A program made the position numbers and the translations under genes. The notes beneath the pieces were generated by a model. It did not search any database, was not told the origin of the DNA, and saw only the letters and a list, made by a program, of their open reading frames with translations. From Phytopythium helicoides (taxonomy: Eukaryota > Oomycota > Peronosporomycetes > Pythiales > Pythiaceae): a stretch of 64,000 bases of DNA. The DNA is taken from NCBI GenBank assembly GCA_024867545.1, contig JANFNE010000036.1:434001-498000 (forward strand), given 5' to 3'. Positions 1 through 10,344 of the stretch are shown piece after piece; position 1 is the first letter of the stretch, and the number at the start of each line of letters is the position of its first letter.

Positions 1-144
1 CTCGGCGTTCGGCCCGCCCTCGCCAGCGGAAGTGGCTCGCCTGGCGCCATTCCTTCTTTTTTTTCGAAGGCGACGGAGCCGCTCATTGGCTGCCAGGGCG
101 GGTTGCCCCCTCTTGAAGCCGCGATCTGCAGCCTGCGGGGGGTC

Positions 145-3100
145 ATGGGCGCGCAGTCGCCGCCCTCCGACATGCTGGGCGACCTGGCGCTGCTGTCCAG
201 CGTCACGGCGGTCGTGCACTTCTTCTGGGGCGTGCGGGGGATACTCGCTGCGCTCGTGCTCGCAGCGGCCGTCGAGCACGGACCGCTGGCGTTCGAGGAG
301 CTGCGCGTGTGGTGGAAGGAGGCGGGTCCCGTCGCGCAGCAGCTGCCTACAGAGCAAGCAGATGACGAAGAAGCGGACGACGATGAAGAGCAGATGCTAC
401 CCACGCACAGGTCGGATGCGTCAGCTGACTCGATGCCCTCGGAAAGAGTCGGGATGCGCTGGAGAGTGAACTCGTCAATTGATGATCGGGACGCCATGGA
501 GGCGACCGCGGGGCTGGAGAGACTGCGTATCCGAGACGTCGCCAGTCTACACGTTTCGAACTCGACTTCCGATGCTGCATCGCCGAGGCTGCCACCGTTC
601 ACAGCCAACTCACCCGCGCCAATTCCATTTGAGACCGACCTGTTTGTCGGCCAGGTGCTGTTTCTAGTGCGCACGGCATCTCCATCGAATGCGCCGTACG
701 AAGAACTCTTTGAAGGCAAACGGCGCATGTTTTGGATCCAGGTTCAAGGTCGCTTCAAGCGGGAGCCCCGTGGCGCAGTCTATCTTGGCGGTGAGCTGCC
801 ATCGCGCATTGCTCCCGGATTCTTTACGCGCAGCTTGGTTGTGGTCATTGTGGGGTTGATTCGGCAGCTACTGCCAGTCGGTGATCTGCATTTTAGCTTT
901 GGAGACGATAGCAGTGGTGATGGTGCATCTACTCGCCATCAAAACCGCGAGTTGCCAGCGATCTCATTTCCGCTTTATCAATCGGTGGATCAGTTTGTCG
1001 AGACGCCTGAGGGCGAGGACCCTCCCCAACTCGGGTCGATCGATTTCGGAGAGCCCGTCGAAATGCGGGATCGACGCAGACAAACTCCACTCGGTGCGGA
1101 GAAGTATGTTGTTGGCGCCACATATTCGTTTCATTTCCACACAATGTATGTGGATCTGACGAAGTGGGAGACAGTCAACCTTCCAGGTCTAAATTCTATG
1201 GACTTATCTGCGTTTTTTGACACACTTCCGCTTCGTCTCGCCGCGTACGACGTCGTCAAGGCTCCAGGCAGCTCGCGGCATGCACAGGCAAGTAAAAGCT
1301 ACCTATTCTCTTTCGAGATTCAGTACGACAGACATCGCCGCAGCCAGGATCAAAGCAGCAATGGTCAGGTGCAAGATGATGATGCTTTAGCTACGGTTTC
1401 TTCCACGTCGTCGTCATCCACACGAGGCTCCCGTGCTCCAGCTGCAACCGTGAACCCAATCAGCTCTGATCTAAGCACTCGAAGTAGTACGAACGTGAGC
1501 GACGAACTTGCAAGTGAAATCGACGACGACAACTTGAGCTCGTCAATGTCCACGGTAACTGCGGAGATGGATGCAGCAGTGAGGCAGCAGCACCGGAGAT
1601 TCCTCGCAAGAGAGAATGCAAGCCGCCTTGCACGACTCGCTCCTGTATTCCTCTGCTGGATGGAGGAGCTGGACGTGGATTCTGGGGTCCGCCTCGTACA
1701 CTACGTGTTCTCTGTGACAGATTTGTCTGCTGGTTACGACGATGAAGAAGCTGAAAGTGGTGCCCAAGAAGAATCAGGCTCTGATGGTAATGATCGCGAA
1801 CCCATAGAGCCTGCTATTCGACGTCGATGCCTGGCAATAGTTAGCGCGCATACTTTACGCTCAGTGTTCTACGGCCGCGATGGAGCAAAATTTGATCGAC
1901 GGGGGCGTAACGGCGCAAAGGAATCTGAGGAAAGACCATCGATGCTACGAAATGAGCTCAAGACGCTCCGCTTTCACACCCGATCGCGAATCGGGAGTTA
2001 CAGCTCCATCACCGACGAGGCCCTTGATGTAGTCCATCGTGTACACACTCTTGTTCTGGCTGATAATGGCACCCCGGATGCGCCTAGTACTGCGGAAGAC
2101 GAATCCATTGCCCCCGGTCTCCACCAAGTCGACGAGGATGACGAATTAATGGCTGCGCGGTCAGCTCTTTACCAGGCATTGTTGCGCCGCCAGTGGCTCC
2201 AGAGTCCTGAGACGACAGCCGCCAGCATGTCCCCGTCCCGGCTTGGCGTGAATTTGAGTCGCCGTGAGCGAGAAGATTTGGGTGTGGTGTTTGAAGGCGT
2301 TGTGTACCGCTACTACACGGATGCTCTATTGAGGCAAGAAGTGCTTCAGCTCTCGGCAGATGCCTTGTTGTTCTATCGTTCATACTCTTCGCGACCAGAG
2401 AAGAGTGTACAATGTGACAGTGTTATTGGTGTGAGGGCCATCCCAGTTCCGCTTCTCTCTCCTAGCGGCGGCAAAGTCAATGAAGGAGGTGCGTTCGCAC
2501 TGGAAGTTTCTATGCTTGGAGAGCAGATTGTGCTATGCCTAGGCACTGCTTTCGCTCGTGATGCATGGGTTCGCGTAATCGAGCAGCACTGTAATCCTCG
2601 AGCAAACGCTACCAAATGGCTGGCTCCTTCGGCTATCTCGTCAACGACGCCTAGACAGTTGCAAGCACAAGTGGAGCATCAAGTGCGGGCATGTACGACT
2701 TCAACTGGGGCTAAACTCCGGCCTGCAGATCGTGTTGTGTTGAATTCTTGGTCTCTCTTTTCGACGCCATTGAGTTTTAGCACGTCAGGTGCCGCCGAAG
2801 AAGCTCAGTATTCTATCGAGCTTGTAGCTCACACGTTGAGGCAAGTTCTGCTCATTCACGCAGCACAAAATCGAATAGCGGAGTCAACCAATGCGACGAC
2901 TATGAGTACAAAACGAGTGCTCGCGTTTCTCGAACGAGCCAGTGCACTTCGTGCAGTTGATCTGCAGCTAATCCAAGATGTGTGCAGTCACGAGGAGCAG
3001 CTTGCATTCTACTTGAATTTGTACCATCTCATTCTCGCGCACGCCATGATGGCGCACGGTTTTCCAAGTGGCCGTCGTGGCTGGGACGGGTTTCTCCGCT

Positions 3101-3891
3101 CAATGTGTTACTCTTTCGCGCGTCGAAGACCTCGCGCTCTCAAAGCTAACGCTAGCCAGGGTGACAATGAAGGCTACTCGCAAGTGACCGTGTCCCTGGC
3201 TGAGCTGGAGCATCTTTTGCTTCGTGCCCGTATGCCGCGTGCAGATATCCCACATCTTCGGCTGAATGTGATGGCCCGCGCTCAATCTGCTACTCGTCTA
3301 GCGGGGCTAGGTCTGCGTCATCCAGACTTCCGACTGAGTTTGGCGCTTGCGATGAACCAGTATGCGGAGCACAAAGTCCGCGTGTTCTCGGCTGGACCTG
3401 AGGTTCACTCAGAGCTGAACATAATGGCCTCCGCGCTACTGCAGTCACCTAGCGGAAAAATGGAAGTGCGTGAGGCGACAAGCGTTGTGCGCCTGCCGCG
3501 CGTCTTTGAGTGGTACCGTCGCGACTTTGGCAGGTCACCATTGAACGCGCTCCGGAAGTTGCTCGGCTTTTTGGGAGTTGAACAGCAGCAGCAGGTTCTT
3601 CGCTTGCTAGAAAGTGAGCAACCCGTTCACATCGAGTATCGGTCATTCAAGTATTCTCCAAAGGACGCGTTGTTGCTTTTTGAAGAGAGCGCAGGTGATG
3701 ACAGTAGTGCTGTTCCACGTGCTTCTCGCTCAAGTTCAGGTGGCGACAATGACGAAACCGAAGTCAACGACAATGATGATGAACAGAATACCACCTCCTC
3801 TGCTCATCCTGATAAAGATCAGGGATGTACCGAAACTGAAGAAGGTGACGGCAGCGCCAACGATGATCAACATGATAGCGATGAGCAGTAA
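145..3891 (+). CDS. DUF1769-PH-DUF547 multidomain protein
   Basis: Single-exon gene of 1248 residues from the first ATG at 145; the frame is open to the left edge of the window but holds no earlier ATG. A hydrophobic N-terminal stretch (about residues 20-50) suggests a membrane anchor. Next comes a block resembling DUF1769/Duc1 (about residues 150-270), with GKRRMFWIQVQGRFKREP followed by the FSFGD region, as in fungal UPF0590 proteins. A PH-like domain lies near residues 705-820, and then a DUF547 domain with LAFYLNLYHLILAHAMMAHG and the later RLSLALAMNQYAEHKVRVFS block. Acidic and Ser-rich linkers separate the domains, and the C-terminus is very acidic. Duc1 and PH modules are known to bind phosphoinositides, so a peripheral membrane or lipid-linked role is inferred; DUF547 has no established activity. 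An ATTGGCT (inverted CCAAT) lies at 85-91. Confidence 0.7.
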   Translation: MGAQSPPSDMLGDLALLSSVTAVVHFFWGVRGILAALVLAAAVEHGPLAFEELRVWWKEAGPVAQQLPTEQADDEEADDDEEQMLPTHRSDASADSMPSERVGMRWRVNSSIDDRDAMEATAGLERLRIRDVASLHVSNSTSDAASPRLPPFTANSPAPIPFETDLFVGQVLFLVRTASPSNAPYEELFEGKRRMFWIQVQGRFKREPRGAVYLGGELPSRIAPGFFTRSLVVVIVGLIRQLLPVGDLHFSFGDDSSGDGASTRHQNRELPAISFPLYQSVDQFVETPEGEDPPQLGSIDFGEPVEMRDRRRQTPLGAEKYVVGATYSFHFHTMYVDLTKWETVNLPGLNSMDLSAFFDTLPLRLAAYDVVKAPGSSRHAQASKSYLFSFEIQYDRHRRSQDQSSNGQVQDDDALATVSSTSSSSTRGSRAPAATVNPISSDLSTRSSTNVSDELASEIDDDNLSSSMSTVTAEMDAAVRQQHRRFLARENASRLARLAPVFLCWMEELDVDSGVRLVHYVFSVTDLSAGYDDEEAESGAQEESGSDGNDREPIEPAIRRRCLAIVSAHTLRSVFYGRDGAKFDRRGRNGAKESEERPSMLRNELKTLRFHTRSRIGSYSSITDEALDVVHRVHTLVLADNGTPDAPSTAEDESIAPGLHQVDEDDELMAARSALYQALLRRQWLQSPETTAASMSPSRLGVNLSRREREDLGVVFEGVVYRYYTDALLRQEVLQLSADALLFYRSYSSRPEKSVQCDSVIGVRAIPVPLLSPSGGKVNEGGAFALEVSMLGEQIVLCLGTAFARDAWVRVIEQHCNPRANATKWLAPSAISSTTPRQLQAQVEHQVRACTTSTGAKLRPADRVVLNSWSLFSTPLSFSTSGAAEEAQYSIELVAHTLRQVLLIHAAQNRIAESTNATTMSTKRVLAFLERASALRAVDLQLIQDVCSHEEQLAFYLNLYHLILAHAMMAHGFPSGRRGWDGFLRSMCYSFARRRPRALKANASQGDNEGYSQVTVSLAELEHLLLRARMPRADIPHLRLNVMARAQSATRLAGLGLRHPDFRLSLALAMNQYAEHKVRVFSAGPEVHSELNIMASALLQSPSGKMEVREATSVVRLPRVFEWYRRDFGRSPLNALRKLLGFLGVEQQQQVLRLLESEQPVHIEYRSFKYSPKDALLLFEESAGDDSSAVPRASRSSSGGDNDETEVNDNDDEQNTTSSAHPDKDQGCTETEEGDGSANDDQHDSDEQ

Positions 3892-4281
3892 CCACCAATA
3901 TTTATGCATGACACAACACGCAAGCAGTGAACGACAAAATGATCATTGTATCTAGCGACGCGTTTGTGTACAGGCGCAGTCAATGTTGGAGTCATCCGAC
4001 CAAGCGCACTAAATAATAATAACTGCCACCCCATTTATCCATCATCGTCCACTCCCTCGCCGGATGCGACGGGATTGCTCGCCTGAGTTGTCCAAGAGCT
4101 GCTTGAGAAGCTCTTGAATGGAAAGGATAAATGAGAGGGCGAGCCGCAGCGCGGCTACTCCACCATCGGTCACCAAAGCTGGCCCAGAGCCGCTCGTCCA
4201 GTGGCTGCTCGCATATTCGGCCAGCAAAGACTGCTCTTCTTCACGCACGCCATTCGAAACGTCGGCGGCATGCATATGGAA
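3892..4281. other. Convergent intergenic region, no gene seen
   Basis: This 390-base gap lies between the stop codons of two convergent genes. It holds their presumed 3' untranslated regions. Short open frames here have no recognisable protein features. Confidence 0.5.
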
Positions 4282-6070
4282 TCACGACATCGTGGGCGAC
4301 GAAGACGCCGTCGAGTTGTCGCTTGGTGCATTGTGGTTGTCTGGCATAATGGACTCGAGCATCTTGACAATGCGTTGATCACCCATGATCTTCTCTTCGA
4401 GGATCTTGAAGTGGTGGCAATCACGGTCGGCACTGGGGTAGCAAGCAACAAGAAGAACAAAAGTTAGCCTGACATCTCGGTCACTAGAGAATACAGCGAA
4501 TGCTTACTTGTCATAAGGCGGGACCATAATATCAAGCAGCGCGCAACCATTCGTGCTGTTGGCTTGAATCTCGTGAAGGTTGAATCGGCGCGGGTCCAGC
4601 CACAGCGTTGACTCCGTCCCGACCTCTCCCTCTCGGCTCACGCGTGCCCACTTGACGTTGCTCTTGTCGGAAACTACCATTCTGCATCAAGGGAAAAAAA
4701 GTGAGACCTAAGTCCTCAAACGCACACATAGAATATCAGTCGACGTACTCGGCAGACTGTTCTGGCGTATCGTCAGGATTCTCGGGCTCGCTGATCAGAT
4801 CAAACGACGAAACCTTCGGCCGATCCGTAGAGACTGAGCATCGAACGAGTGAGTCCGGTGAACCGGCGTAACGAATCACCACGCAACAACTATTGCCCAC
4901 TCACACTCTCGTGACGACACTCATTCCCGGATGGTTGTGAAGGGGAATGACGCTGATTCGGGGGCATGAAGAAAATGCTGCATGGACACGAAATTGTTAG
5001 CACCTCTCCCTTCCAATCAAGTTTCATAACAGCCAGACGCACCCAATGTCGATCGTGTCTGACTCCCAGAGCTTCCAGTAGTGCACGTCCTTCATGGTGC
5101 GGGCGATCTGCGGCGTTGGCACGTGAATGCCGAAGTGGTCGGCACGCATAACGTTGCACAGGGACACGATCGGGTTCAGAACAGCCTCGATCTGCTTGAG
5201 CGACAGACGCGTGTTGGGGAAGTCCTTGCGCTCGATGCCAAACGACGTCAAGGTTTGGTTGTGCGCCATCAGGAGACGATGTACCCACAGCTGCACGCCG
5301 GAGAGCCCGGTCATGGCTTTCTCAGCCTCGAGGTTCTTTGCGAGCTCGGCTTCCCGCGCAGCCTGAGCCGCGACCATGGCATCCTCGCCCTTGGCTGTCT
5401 TGAGTCCGTTGGAGCGCGCGACCTTGCGCTTCGGCGCGCCGTCGGCTTCTCCATTCGCGTACCCGTTTGGACTCGCTGCATCGTTGCCATTCGTCATGGC
5501 TGCGTCGACATCGGGGCCATCCAGCTCAAACTTGGAATCTCGGAGCGAGTTGCGAATGAGGCGCGGGCTGATGATGGGACTGCCGTTCGAGCGGAACGTC
5601 GTGTGCGGCTCCTTCTCGCCGTCCGAGGACGTCGGCGACGCGTTGATGATGATCTTCTTGGTGGACTTGCGGCGCGGCATAGTTTCTGGAGAGCTCGTTG
5701 AACCGGGGCGACAGACGAGCTGGTGAGGCTGGCACGGCTGCTTGCGGACGAGTTTGGCGCTGTTGGGGCTACAGTCGCCGCGGCTTAGGTTGTTGCTGCT
5801 GTGGTTGTTGTTGCTGGCCGGCGTGTGTTCGCGCAGGAAGTAGTAGACAAAGCGGCCGACGTCCGACTTGTACTGCGAGTGGTGGTGCGCGCCCTTGGTC
5901 GACGTCTGGCTGTTGCTGTGGCTGGACGCGGCCGGGAGCTTGTTCCTCGCTCGCAGGATGCGCGCAGAGGAAGAAGAAGACGACGACGACGATGGCGGCG
6001 ACGCGGCCCCGCTGCTACTGCATGAGGACGTAACGGCGTGAGCGACCTGTCGACTCGGCATCTTGCCCAT
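4282..6070 (-). CDS. ADO: Cysteamine/N-terminal cysteine thiol dioxygenase (ADO/PCO family), frame broken twice
   Basis: Five exons fit by splice signals: 6070-5043, 4977-4905, 4833-4749, 4681-4508 and 4432-4282. The family are cupin iron enzymes that use O2 to oxidise cysteamine or N-terminal cysteines, and act as oxygen sensors in plants and animals. Visible hallmarks are PLHNHPGM (two iron-binding His), the following VLYG turn, and a third His in RFNLHEI; the C-terminus reads NADRDCHHF as in the family. Exon 2 needs one base fewer near the C5 run (plus-strand G at 4960-4964) to join IFFMPP to the PLHNHPGM frame. Exon 3 needs one base fewer near 4818-4824 to join VLYGS to KVSSFDLI. Without these the protein stops early. 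The first ~130 residues are Ser-rich low complexity; the Met at 5680 is an alternative start. Confidence 0.75.
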
Positions 6071-7540
6071 GGGCTCTGGCGGGCGCTCGAGCTCCAGTTG
6101 TCAACTGGCGGCGCGGGAAAGAACCGGGGCCTCGGCCGTCGACAACGGATCCGTCGCTGGGGCGGAAAGACGCGCAGCTCGTCGGCCGAGCCGCCGAAAC
6201 GAGTTCTCCTCGCTCCACTCGGCTCGAGGCGAAGCGAGGGCCCGCCAGGAGGGGAAAGAGAGAGACTGCAGCATGCACGTACCGAGGAATCGAGCGAGCG
6301 CGGGCGCCTGGACGACGACGGAACGGCCGGCCGGGAGGATGAGGCCGCAGAGCACGCGCGCAGGTGGTGGCGGCCAGGAGAAGCAAGGGCAATGGAGCCG
6401 CCTTGGCGCGTGTCGAGGCGCGTGTTTCTGCGCGTTTTGAGCGCCGGTGGAATTTTGAAAATCGCGGTTGAAATGGCGCTTACTTGGGATTTGTGTACAA
6501 AGAGACATTTGGCGCCGCGAAGCAGCGATTTGAAATAGCTGCTTTGGGCCCGAAATTGACTTTCTGCAAAAGAGCGAGCCTCTGTGCGTTTCTCTGCCTG
6601 GTGGGACAGGGTCCGACGAATTAGGGCCGGCCGAGCACGAGTTGCACGCTAGGCGCTTTGACGGTAAAAGACTTTCAAAGGCCTAGTTGAAGCGGTTTCG
6701 GGCAGCTACGCGACGCACCAGCGCTTCCAGTGACTTGGTTCGAAGAAGAACGAAGCTACAAGTACGAACTCGGCGAACTGAAATTCCGTCAAGCGGGGCG
6801 CCGCAAACACGTGCCTACCGGTATTTGAGCGAGCGATTTGCTCTACTATGCAGAAGAGCAGCAGTCGTCACCAAGGTGATGCGCTCTTTGTCAACGATTC
6901 GACATGCTCCATCTCGAGTCAAATGCGCTGAGCGCATCGAGCTCAACCACTGAAAAGTCCCACCACCTAATTTTGAGCACGACCCCTTGGCGACTCTGAG
7001 CAGGTTCCCATCCATGCCTGACAAATGCGCCCAACTCACGCGCGAGGACAAGTTTGCAGGTTGAGCGCTTCCAGTCGTTTCGTTTTGGGGGAACGAATAT
7101 TGCAAGTGTGTGTATGAGGCAAAAGCGCCTATCCTCATATATTTGAGGCAGGTTTTGAAGCGACTCCGATTCTATTTCACAGCCAGTGAAATCCCGTTGC
7201 CCATGGCGCAAGGCACTCGTCTTTGCGGCTTAATGCGCGACACCTCGGCGAATATGGCTGATCCACTCGATCTGCCTCGATCGCTCTCATGGCTTCGGTG
7301 TGAGTATGTACCGTAGGAACCTCGTGCTGTGTTCGCGCGGATCAGGTTACCGTGGTTCGGGTCAACGCGATCGATCGATCAGGCGCGTGGGGGGCAAAGA
7401 GAAGGACTTCAACATGGCGGCGGTGGATTCACACGAGCGTAGGAAGAAAGGAGGTTATTTGCACTTGACGGCCGACATCTTGCTTAGAGTATCTTGACTG
7501 GCCATGCGCGCTCATTTGACAGGATGGACGGCGGCCATAC
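6071..7540. other. Intergenic region, no gene seen
   Basis: About 1.5 kb upstream of the minus-strand dioxygenase and downstream of the minus-strand phosphodiesterase. Open frames near 6071-6540 are GC-rich, Arg/Ala/Ser-rich and occur on both strands, as expected from base composition. I recognise no gene, RNA or repeat here. Confidence 0.4.
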
Positions 7541-8413
7541 TCACTTCAAGTCGAATTCGGCCACCATCTCCCATTGCGCCACCGTGCCTTGCGTCGACCA
7601 CAGCTGCAGCTTCGGCAACTGCACATGAGCACATCACGTTAGGGGTTTGCGGATGCCGAGCTCATACGCGGCACTCACGCTGATTCGAGTGCCGTCGAAT
7701 CGCGGTCGCAGCTCCTGCACGGCGGCGGCCTTGGCCTCGGGGTCCAGGTCGCCGTAGACCAGGCTGCATGTCCAGATGGCGGTCAGCGCGGGGCGGAGAG
7801 GGCTCCAACCACATCGAGACCGAACCTGATGTGCGGCATGAACACGTCCAGCAGCTCGATCCCGAACACCTGGGCATCACTCGACGCGTCAGCGCAGCGC
7901 TAGGTCGTCAAGAGGACCTGCTGACGTGCGTACAGCCCGAGCGCTCTCGTTGGCTTGGGCAATGTCGTTCGTCAGCGAAAGCAGCCCGAACACGCACTGG
8001 AAGTACAGCCCCTCCTGTGTGCATGTGTGCGTGCATATGAGCGGTTAGCGCCACCTGGCATCCGCAAGTTTGCTTCTGGCAAGTCGCGGTACCTTGGACG
8101 AGACGACCTCGATCGTGGCGTCCAGCGGCCGCAGGAGCCGCGCGAGCTGCTCGGTCTTGCTCACCGCTTCGTCCCGCCCAATGCCCTGAGCTCATCACGT
8201 CCGAGCGCGTCAGTCCTTGCCAAACTCCCCCAGGAGCCGCTCCAGCCGCACCCGAATGCCCGCGAGCACCGTCATGTGCGGCGGGAACGCCGGGCCTCCG
8301 AGCTTGCGCGCGAACTCGGCGATGGCGTCCGCGAGCTCGCCGCCCGCCGCCGTCTCTGGCGCGGCCCACAGCGAGAAGCCCGTGAACTCGGGCCGCGAGT
8401 ACAGCGACTCCAT
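7541..8413 (-). CDS. Cyclic phosphodiesterase, 2H phosphoesterase superfamily
   Basis: Six small exons (8413-8252, 8185-8093, 8014-7934, 7869-7826, 7763-7679, 7618-7541) join in frame with GT-AG introns to give a 180-residue protein, very close in length to plant CPDase. Both catalytic HxT/S motifs are present. The first is PPHMTVLAG in exon 1. The second, PHISLVYG, is created across the exon 4/5 junction, which strongly supports the splice model. The family opens ADP-ribose 1'',2''-cyclic phosphate to the 1''-phosphate in the tRNA-splicing by-product pathway, and can also act on nucleoside 2',3'-cyclic phosphates. The substrate here is inferred from family only. The start codon is 41 bp from that of the divergent aspartoacylase gene. 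Confidence 0.85.
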
Positions 8414-8454
8414 GTCCCCCAGGCGAATCTTTCAACACAATTGACCTCGCAACC
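8414..8454. promoter_or_regulatory. 41-bp divergent promoter/5' leader region
   Basis: The entire distance between the ATG of the minus-strand phosphodiesterase and the ATG of the plus-strand aspartoacylase is 41 bp. Any shared promoter must sit here or inside the flanking coding sequence, and the 5' leaders must be very short or overlap. No TATA box is evident. Confidence 0.4.
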
Positions 8455-9548
8455 ATGGCGCGGCCGTATAATTCCTTCGCGCGGCTGCATGAGGGCGTCT
8501 TCCGCTTCGGGGCGGGGCGGGCGCTGCGCGTGGCGGTCGCAGGCGGCGTGCACGGCAACGAGCGCATCGGTGTGGCGGTGCTGGACCGGCTGCGGCTCGC
8601 GCTGCTGGGCGCCGCGCCGCTGTCGGCGGGCTCCTCTGGCTGCGGCCGCCCCGCGCTGCCCGTCGTCGCGCCGGACGCGGCGCTGACGCTCGTGTACGGC
8701 AACCCGCGCGCCATCCGCGTGGGCACGCGCGGCAGCGAGCCGCACGCGGACCTCAACCGCTGCTTCCCGCGCGACGTACTGGCTGCAGACCGAGCCACAT
8801 CGAGCTACGAGGAGCAGCGCGCGCGCCAGCTTGCACCGCTGTTCGCGTCCGCCGACCTGCTGCTGGACCTGCACTCGACCAACAAGCCGTCAGCGCCGTT
8901 CATCAGGATTGCTGGCTACCCGGCGGCAGTTGGAGGCATCCCCGAGCGACTGAGGAGGATCGCGAGCCACCTCCCGTGCGATATCCTGCTGCACGACCCG
9001 CACTACCTCATTGGCGACGGCCACGTCGCGCTCACGGACGAGTTCGTCGGGGTGAATGGTGGGATGGGCATTTGCTTTGAGAGCGGGCTAGCGAGCGACC
9101 TGTCCGAGACCAAGATCGAGGCAATCACTCGCGGAGTCATGGAGATCCTAGTTCAAGAGACTCGCAGCGTCAACTTAGTGGAGCCCAGAACTTCACACGA
9201 CCTGAGCGTCAGCTCGTCTGCGACTAGCAATGCTCAACGAGAGGTGTACGAGATCGCACAAGTATTCAAGCTTACAGATCGAGGCTTTCGGTGGGCGGAC
9301 GGAGTCGGTGACAGCAACTTTCAATGTGTCCCCGCGAATGAGCCGATCGGGTTTATTGGAGCCGACGAGCCTTTCACAGTAGGGTACGAGTCCTACATCG
9401 TGTTCCCCAAGGTTCCATCACTGTGGAAGGTCGGAGGGTAAGTGTTTGCTTAATGCTTGCGATGCGTGCCTGCTGCTTGTGCTGACTATTTCGCTCTGAA
9501 TCATGTTGCAGTCCCCTTGGATGGCTATGTCGCAAGATTGCGAGCTAA
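8455..9548 (+). CDS. Aspartoacylase / succinylglutamate desuccinylase family zinc hydrolase
   Basis: Two exons, 8455-9437 and 9512-9548, the second adding only about a dozen residues; the donor is GTAAGT. Zinc-ligand motif AGGVHGNE lies at about residues 30-37, followed by NPRAIRVGTRGSEPHADLNR with the substrate-binding Arg/Asn cluster, and DLHSTN carrying the second zinc His near residue 140. These are the diagnostic blocks of the AspA/AstE family (M14-like amidohydrolases), which cleave N-acyl aspartate or glutamate. Length (~340 residues) is normal for the family. Which acyl-amino acid is used cannot be told. The first exon has strongly GC-rich third positions. Confidence 0.88.
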
Positions 9549-9769
9549 AGAGCTTCCATGAGCACAGCGCTGATCCCAAAAGAAAGAAAAATACAAATCG
9601 AAGGATGTTAGTACCCTCATCGGCCACTTGTTCGCGTGGAGCGGCATCGTTTGCTTCACAAGTCGACCATGCACGCCTTCGACTTGGTAAGTGTGGGCCA
9701 CATTTTGACTCGCCGCCAAGAGTCACTCACTCATAGTGAATTCCTTCCTGTTCAGGAAGCTGGGCAACC

Positions 9770-10222
9770 ATGGCGATGATTCTGACGCAGGAAGAGATCG
9801 ATGCTTGTCGCGAGTCGTTCGTTCACTTTGACAAGGACGGAAGCGGCACGATCGACAAGTACGAGCTGGCCAAAGTGCTCGAGGCCATGGGCCAGAAGCC
9901 GACGGACGAGGAGCTGTTCCAGATGATCGCAGAAGTGGACAACGACCACAGCGGCGAGATCGAGTTCGCCGAGTTCCTCAAGGTCATTGAGGCGCAGAAG
10001 ATCCGCGCGGCGCAGTACGACGACGAGTCCGACTTCATCGACGCGTTCGTGGCGTGCGGAGGCAACGCCGACAAGTCGGGCCACGTCGAGCGCCGCATGC
10101 TCGTGCAGCTCATCAAGAAAGACTTTGGGCTCCCCATCGACATCGACCGCATGCTCGACGAGCTCGACACGGACGGCAGTGGCGAGATCGAGTACGACGA
10201 GTTCAAGGCGCTGCTCTCGTGA
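9770..10222 (+). CDS. Calmodulin-like EF-hand protein
   Basis: A 150-residue single-exon protein with the calmodulin four-EF-hand layout. Loop 1 is DKDGSGTIDKYE, loop 2 DNDHSGEIEFAE and loop 4 DTDGSGEIEYDE; all three keep the Asp/Asp/Ser-Gly/Glu calcium ligands. Loop 3 (GGNADKSGHVER) is degenerate and unlikely to bind calcium normally. It lacks the near-invariant sequence of true calmodulin, so it is a calmodulin-like or axonemal light-chain-like sensor. Its partner cannot be told from sequence. A GTAAGT at about 9688 and a pyrimidine-rich CAG at 9754 suggest a possible intron in the 5' untranslated region. Confidence 0.85.
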   Translation: MAMILTQEEIDACRESFVHFDKDGSGTIDKYELAKVLEAMGQKPTDEELFQMIAEVDNDHSGEIEFAEFLKVIEAQKIRAAQYDDESDFIDAFVACGGNADKSGHVERRMLVQLIKKDFGLPIDIDRMLDELDTDGSGEIEYDEFKALLS

Positions 10223-10344
10223 TCGCTTCACACGTCGCAGAGTAATACACATGTCATTTTTTTTCTGGGAGGTTTTGTCATTAAATATCAAAGGTTTGGT
10301 CAAAAATCTCCTGGAAGCGTCTCCATTCGATCGGGTTGACTACC

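Noticed and set aside
6015..6540. Several overlapping 90-170-codon frames in the region before the dioxygenase gene
   Set aside because: Composition-driven frames present on both strands at once; no domain, signal peptide or conserved pattern.
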